A DNA stretch of 64,000 nt from Saururus chinensis (taxonomy: Eukaryota > Streptophyta > Magnoliopsida > Piperales > Saururaceae): contig CP141140.1 in the NCBI GenBank assembly GCA_035235625.1, positions 44,201,351-44,265,350 on the forward strand. Direction: 5' to 3'. Under the pieces are notes generated by a model. That model was not told the DNA's origin and searched no databases. It was given only the letters and a program-made list of their open reading frames with translations. Positions within the stretch are counted from its first letter, which is position 1; every line of letters begins with the position of its first letter. Made by a program: the position numbers and the translations under genes. Below, one piece after another: positions 59,043 through 64,000 of this stretch.

Positions 59043-62000
59043 ATGAAATTTGGTGGAATCTTAGGATTTGACAATGGGATCATGCTGGCTCCAATGGGCG
59101 CCGATGTCTCGGGGCCAGAGCTGGTTGCCGCGGTTGCTAACGCTGGGGGGATCGGCCTTCTCGCTGGCCCTGTTGTAAGACTCTCTCCCTTCTATATCTC
59201 GCACACATACAGGAGAATTGATAAGATAGATTGTCTACTCAAAGTAGAATTCGATTTTTTCTTTCTCTTCTTATTTGAGCAATAGTTGAATTGGATGCAA
59301 ATGGCTGATGTTGTGGGTGACTCTGGCCCAAATCAGAACGGATATGAGGTGACGGTGAAAGCGATCCGTCAGACAAGGAAGCTTACGGACAAGCCCTTTG
59401 GGGCCGGCATTCTGCTGGAGTTCAACAACGAGCAGACCATCAGAGCCATCTTCGATGAGAAGCTCGCATGCCTCCAAGTTTATTGGGGCGACTTCCCCAA
59501 GGAGATGGTTGATGAAGCTCACAAACTTGGCATCAAAGTCATACATCAGGTCCCCAGAAAGTAGTAATTGACTAACGCTTATGTGTACTCCCTTTCCTTT
59601 TGCTTTGTGCTTGGAAAGCTGAAATGTGATACATGGGCGAGGGTACTCAGGTTGGATCTGTGAAGGAGGCCGAGAGAGCAATTGCGGTCGGAGTGGATTG
59701 CATCGTCGTCCAGGGTGTAGAGGCCGGAGGCCATGTCCGAGGGACGGTCAGTTCTAGTTCTACGCTACCCAACGACTTCTAAGCTCTTCTATTTTTATAG
59801 CATCTCTGGCGAAGTCACTTTTTTAAATAACCAGTCGGGTCCAAGTTGTTAATATATAAACTAGGGAACTTAGGCTGCCAAAGTTATCTTTGTTGGGCTT
59901 CTCTGCCTTCTTTACTTAGTTTCTTAACTCTGTTCAATTACGAGATTTTTTCCCCCCTGATTTTGCTTAAGCAAAAAAATTTCGTTTCTTGAAGGTTGCA
60001 TTAATGGCATTACTTCCCAGAGTTGTGGACGTGGTTGGAGAAAGAGACATCACGGTTGTTGCAGCTGGATCCATTAGCGACGCTCGAGGCTATGTCGCAG
60101 CTTTGGCTTTGGGAGCTAAGGGTATATGCGTCGGTACCAGGTTTGAAGTCTCAGTAGTCTCTTTTTTTATCTCCTTATTCATTATGTAGGCATCTAACCA
60201 GTACTAATTTAAGTGACCAAGTACGGGTTTTATATGTATTTTAAATGCGTATATATTAATTTTTTCTTTCTCGTCATATTATTTGCCGCAATAAATATAT
60301 TTTTTAAATAATATGTATTTTTCACATTTAATACATGTTTTTTGCATAATATATATTTTTCTCATTTATTTTGGGTTACATAATTAGGATACTTCTACTC
60401 TAAAAATATTAGTTTTTTATATTGTACTTATTTTTTATCATAATTTTTTATTTTATATAAATTTTTCTTGGTTTTTTTTTACCATTTTACCACACCCTTA
60501 ACCCTACTATTGTGATACCTATATTTTATCAGTTTGATACTAATCAACTGGTGAAGTGAAGTTGTCTGATGTCGGAAACCAATGGTGCTAGTGCGCAGAC
60601 CGGAATTAATGCAAATTGTACGGATAGACTATGTGTTAGCGGGAGTGCCTTCGATTTATTTTAGGGTGAAGTTTTACTAGCTGATTACGTATCGAAAATT
60701 CTCTCATAGTAAGCATGTCTCATAGGTTTTTATCGTATGACACCCACTTTAGTAGTCAAGGGTGGAGCTACGAAGTTCCCTATACCCTTATTTTCTATCC
60801 CACTATTTATAGCAGGACTCATTAACACTTATTGTCATGATGTCTCATAATTATGTTAATGAGTCGTGCCTTAAATAGTAAAATATACCGCAAGCAAAGT
60901 GTGCGACGCACACTAAAAATTTTCTCAAAGGAAAAAAGGGGAGGCGCAACACAAATATTTTAAGGGGGGCTTAGGCTATTTACAAAGGCACCCCATATAG
61001 GTTTCCAAATTTTGGGCGTTGGGGGGTGGGAGGGTGGGCAAAGGGGGGATAGAGACTACTTGAAGCACTTAACTAGCTGTTTTCCTCACATTGGAGGATA
61101 TGTATCAACATCGATTATGACTCTGCATAATGTCCAATGAATGATGGATAAACAACTGTTTTGTTGGCTAGATTTATTGCCACAAAAGAAGCATATGCAA
61201 ATGACTACTACAAGCAGCAACTCCTCCACTACACAGAAACACAAACAGATCGTACAGACTTGTATGGCCGACTAACATGGAGAGCCTTCGTCCGTTGCCT
61301 CAACACACCATTCCATCAGCAATGGCGGAATTCACCTGACTATGAGTATGTCCAGAATGACGAAAGTCAGCCCATAATCGGCTACTCTATTATATATGAC
61401 GAGGTAATTTAGTTGAACTTATCATCTTGACATAGAACTTAAATTTGTCAATTTAAAATAGGCTAAGAAGTATGCCACCTATTCTTTTAGCCAGCCCATC
61501 CCCTTAACATAGTCAGAGTATTTTTAGACGGTGGATATCTACCAATATAAGGATTAAGCCAAGGGCTAGAGGCCATATAGCCCCACCTCAACCCACAAAA
61601 TTTTAATATAGTATTCCTTAGGTGGGGCTAGGGGTGTTAATGAGTTAAGTATTGTTGAGCTTTAGACAGTTTGATTTTGTGGTTAAAACTTCAATTTTGA
61701 GTTTGAGTCAATTTCATGTCGAGTTTTTTTACTATGTAATCATTGCTTAGTTTTACAATCAGTGGTCAAAAGGTATTTAGAGAAAATTATTAATACAAAC
61801 ATGGTTAGAAAGAGGTCCAATTCACTAGAATTATAAAACTAAATGATCTAGTTTTAGTTGATTTTGATTTTCTAATTTAGACTATTAATATATAATGGAG
61901 GGAGGAACATTTTATAAAAAAATAGTTCTATTTTTGATGAGACATATTATCTATTTTCTCTAACAAAACATATAAGGTAATTATATATGAAAAAATTAAA

Positions 62001-62673
62001 AATAATATATTTAATAAATGAAGTTGAAACTTGGGAGACATAAAATCTATATATAGTGTATAATATATGTATGTATATATTTAAAAAAATAATTATATAT
62101 AATGTAAGTTTAGACTTTTTTTGAGCTTCAAGCAGAGTCGAGTGAACACAAGTATGTTTGAGCTTGCTTGATTAAGTTTGAGATTAAGCTCAAATACGAA
62201 TTGAGTGGAGTTGAATGCAAACCGAGTGGAACTTTTGAGCTTACTTGAACCAAAAATGGAGGCTGCTATTGCTATGTTGGCCCCTCCAAACCAATTTTCT
62301 TGACTCTTTCCCCTTAAAAAAAAGAAGAAATAAATAAATGTGCCAAGGCGAAGTATTTACTCATCTCTTTGGTTGTTGGCAATGGTGGGGATTCACACAG
62401 GATATGGTTCTCCGGCGGTTCGCGGGACAAGTCAGTAACCCAACCACATGTGGGCAGCTTCAAGACATGGTGATGTTGGCTGGGCAAGGTGTGGGACTCA
62501 TCAATGATATCGTCCCAGCTGCTGAAGTCATCCGGAGGTATGTGGAAGGTGCGCGTGCAATGATAAAGGCCTTGAAGGAGACTTACATCCCAGAGCCTGA
62601 TAATTCCTCCGATGTCTCTAATAGCGATGGCGATACTGCTGGCTGGACATGGATTGAGAAATTGTGTTCCTAA
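59043..62673 (+). CDS. Nitronate monooxygenase (2-nitropropane dioxygenase-like), six exons
   Basis: Exons: 59043-59174, 59286-59549, 59651-59746, 59995-60140, 61172-61403 and 62401-62673. All borders are GT-AG and all phases join, giving about 380 codons without a stop. The protein is an FMN TIM-barrel enzyme that oxidises alkyl nitronates to carbonyl compounds and nitrite. Visible signatures are ILGFDNGIMLAPMGADVSGP at the N-terminus, AVANAGGIGLLAGP, LQVYWGDFPKEMVDEAHKLG, VDCIVVQGVEAGGHV with the catalytic-site His, LPRVVDVVGERDITVVAAGS, ARGYVAALALGAKGICVGTR, and GQLQDMVMLAGQGVGLINDI near the end. No signal peptide was seen. ATG 59043 starts directly before the conserved region. The C-terminal ~30 residues (PEPDNSSDVSNSDGDTAGW) extend beyond the usual end. 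Introns 4 and 5 are ~1 kb and AT-rich. The exon 2 acceptor (CAATAG) is the least certain border. Confidence 0.82.
60141..61171. other. Intron 4 of the nitronate monooxygenase gene
   Basis: AT-rich, especially 60230-60480. No nested gene or transposon end was identified. Confidence 0.6.
61404..62400. other. Intron 5 of the nitronate monooxygenase gene
   Basis: AT-rich, with stretches of ATATAT type at 62035-62105. No coding content. Confidence 0.6.
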
Positions 62674-63140
62674 TTGGAAGCATATCAATGGACGTCTGAT
62701 CCATGCCTGTACAATGTTTTCAGTTCCTCGCAGAAGTGGCTTATGCTGAGAGTTGTCAAGTAGCAAAGTACCGTTAGATTCTTTGCCTCATTTTAATTAC
62801 TAGCAATAATGTTGCACAATGTCGTCTCTACTAGCAATAAAATATAATAGTACTAATCCTCTGATTGGGCTAATCGATGTTGACGTCCATCTCTACAATA
62901 TATAGATGCTGATTAAGACGACTTAGGAGACTAATTATATGCAGTAATTATGAAATGAAAAGGGATATTAATAGAGAAATGAGGTATGAAAGTTGATATC
63001 GGCTGCCTAAAACGTGTATGGATTTGGAAGGTGAGGAGGAGCATTAGTTAAACGAATCAATGGGCATTGGCCTCACCTACTTACTTCTTCACCCCACCAA
63101 TCACCTATGTGCTTGGAATCTAGAGGTGACTAGTGAGAGG
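62674..63140. other. 3' region of the nitronate monooxygenase gene; no further gene
   Basis: Contains the likely 3' untranslated region; AATAAAATA at about 62827-62846 could serve for polyadenylation. Nothing else was recognised. Confidence 0.4.
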
Positions 63141-63149
63141 TGCCGATAG

Positions 63150-64000
63150 GCATGGCCAAAGTGCTGGCTGCCCGTGGGCAGGCCGTTGGATGAGAGGGCT
63201 TGGCCCAGCCCGGCTCGTGGCATGCTCGGGCCAGGCCTCCGTTTACGAGTCATAGCAATAGCAGCCTGCAATGAGAGAGGGCCAGCCCGCCTAGCCTGGC
63301 CCCTAGCGGTTGGGGGAGTGCCCCCAACATCTCTTAGAGATGTCTATTTTTTTATTTAAAAAAATTAGATTTGAAAGGGGGAAAATTATTAAATTCTCAC
63401 ATCCCTTAAAAAAGGCAATTTTGACGTCAATAACAATTAAATAACGATTATTTTTAAGAGTAGGAGAGGAAATTGTCATATATAAAACTCTATAAATACG
63501 GAGGGAGTTTAACCTTCTTTTTACCCTTTCTTCTATTCTCTAAAACTCTCTCTCTTTGTCTCCATACTCTCAAGCTCCTAATAACTTTAATTTTTTATTT
63601 TAATTTTAAATATAAAATTAAGCTTTAATACTCTCAAGGCTCAAAAACAAAGTTGTCAATTCTCAAGTTTTCTCCTCCTCAATTGGGTGGGCAACTCAAG
63701 TCTCAAGCATCAAGGTCAAAGGTAAGTAGTTTTTATTTAATAATTTAATTTATACTTTAATTTGCCTCTTTTTTTCTTAGTAATATAATTTTCTTAAAAG
63801 AATATAACATCCTACTCCAACTGTGATTTCTCTTTCTCCTTGATTGCCCCTACCACCAATTTTATTAAAAGAGGAATTCCCAAAATTTATGGTCTACAAC
63901 AAAGAATTTCACCAATTCCTTCGATGGTTAGGGAGAAAAAAAAGTGGCAACCTTCTATGGTGTGGAACTATGAATAAAATTATGGTGGACAATCCCAACA
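63150..64000 (+). mobile_element. Probable hAT transposon, promoter end (partial)
   Basis: 63150-63320 is rich in GGCCCAGCCCGGCT / GGGCCAGGCC / GGCCAGCCCGCC motifs, the subterminal pattern typical of plant hAT elements. It is followed by a TATA box (CTATAAATACGG, 63490), a CT-rich leader (TCTCTAAAACTCTCTCTCTT), a 'ctcaagtctcaagcatcaag' segment and a splice-donor-like GGTAAGT at 63721, which together mirror hAT promoters and leaders. The transposase itself would lie beyond the window. No terminal repeat or 8 bp duplication could be fixed. Confidence 0.45.
63489..63498 (+). promoter_or_regulatory. TATA box of the probable hAT element
   Basis: TCTATAAATA, about 50 bp before a CT-rich leader, in the expected arrangement for a plant promoter. 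Confidence 0.5.

Overview
The window is nuclear DNA of a flowering plant. It is AT-rich, has GT-AG introns with plant-type exons, and is dominated by plant transposable elements (CACTA, copia, gypsy-type LTRs, a Mutator-like element, a probable hAT end). The species cannot be fixed from the sequence. No tRNA, rRNA or CRISPR array was seen.

Layout. 1-3370 is the right part of a CACTA (En/Spm) element with GA-rich tracts, a ~700 bp internal duplication and subterminal hairpin repeats. 3371-13830 is an old retrotransposon graveyard: LTR pieces, a decayed copia gag, little else. 13831-19905 is a non-autonomous LTR element (1.9 kb LTR, tRNA-Met-like primer site, no coding capacity, two internal tandem arrays). 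19906-24205 is a cluster of copia LTRs in both orientations with gag scraps. 24206-29240 is a truncated CACTA element split by a ~3.3 kb putative solo LTR; its right end is inserted in a copia gag. 30699-35968 is a complete but inactivated copia element with 5 bp target duplications.

The centre of interest is 35997-57487: a ~21.5 kb Mutator-like element with ~340-360 bp terminal inverted repeats and a 9-11 bp imperfect target duplication. It carries its own FAR1-type transposase (minus strand, two in-frame stops), a seven-exon ULP1-type (C48) protease gene whose catalytic Cys position reads Tyr, and intron-containing segments of three unrelated host genes: a GEX3-like fragment, a mitochondrial uncoupling protein lacking exon 1, and at least seven exons of a CABIN1-like gene. 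It also holds a 2.1 kb foldback structure built from GCAACGTTGC-type palindromes and a second, smaller cluster of the same repeat. Several coding parts carry stops that look like C-to-T decay, so the element appears to be a dead but well preserved giant gene-capturing MULE.

Right of the MULE, 59043-62673 holds the one apparently intact host gene: a six-exon nitronate monooxygenase (2-nitropropane dioxygenase) whose exon phases all join into ~380 residues. The window ends (63150-64000) in what looks like the promoter end of a hAT transposon.
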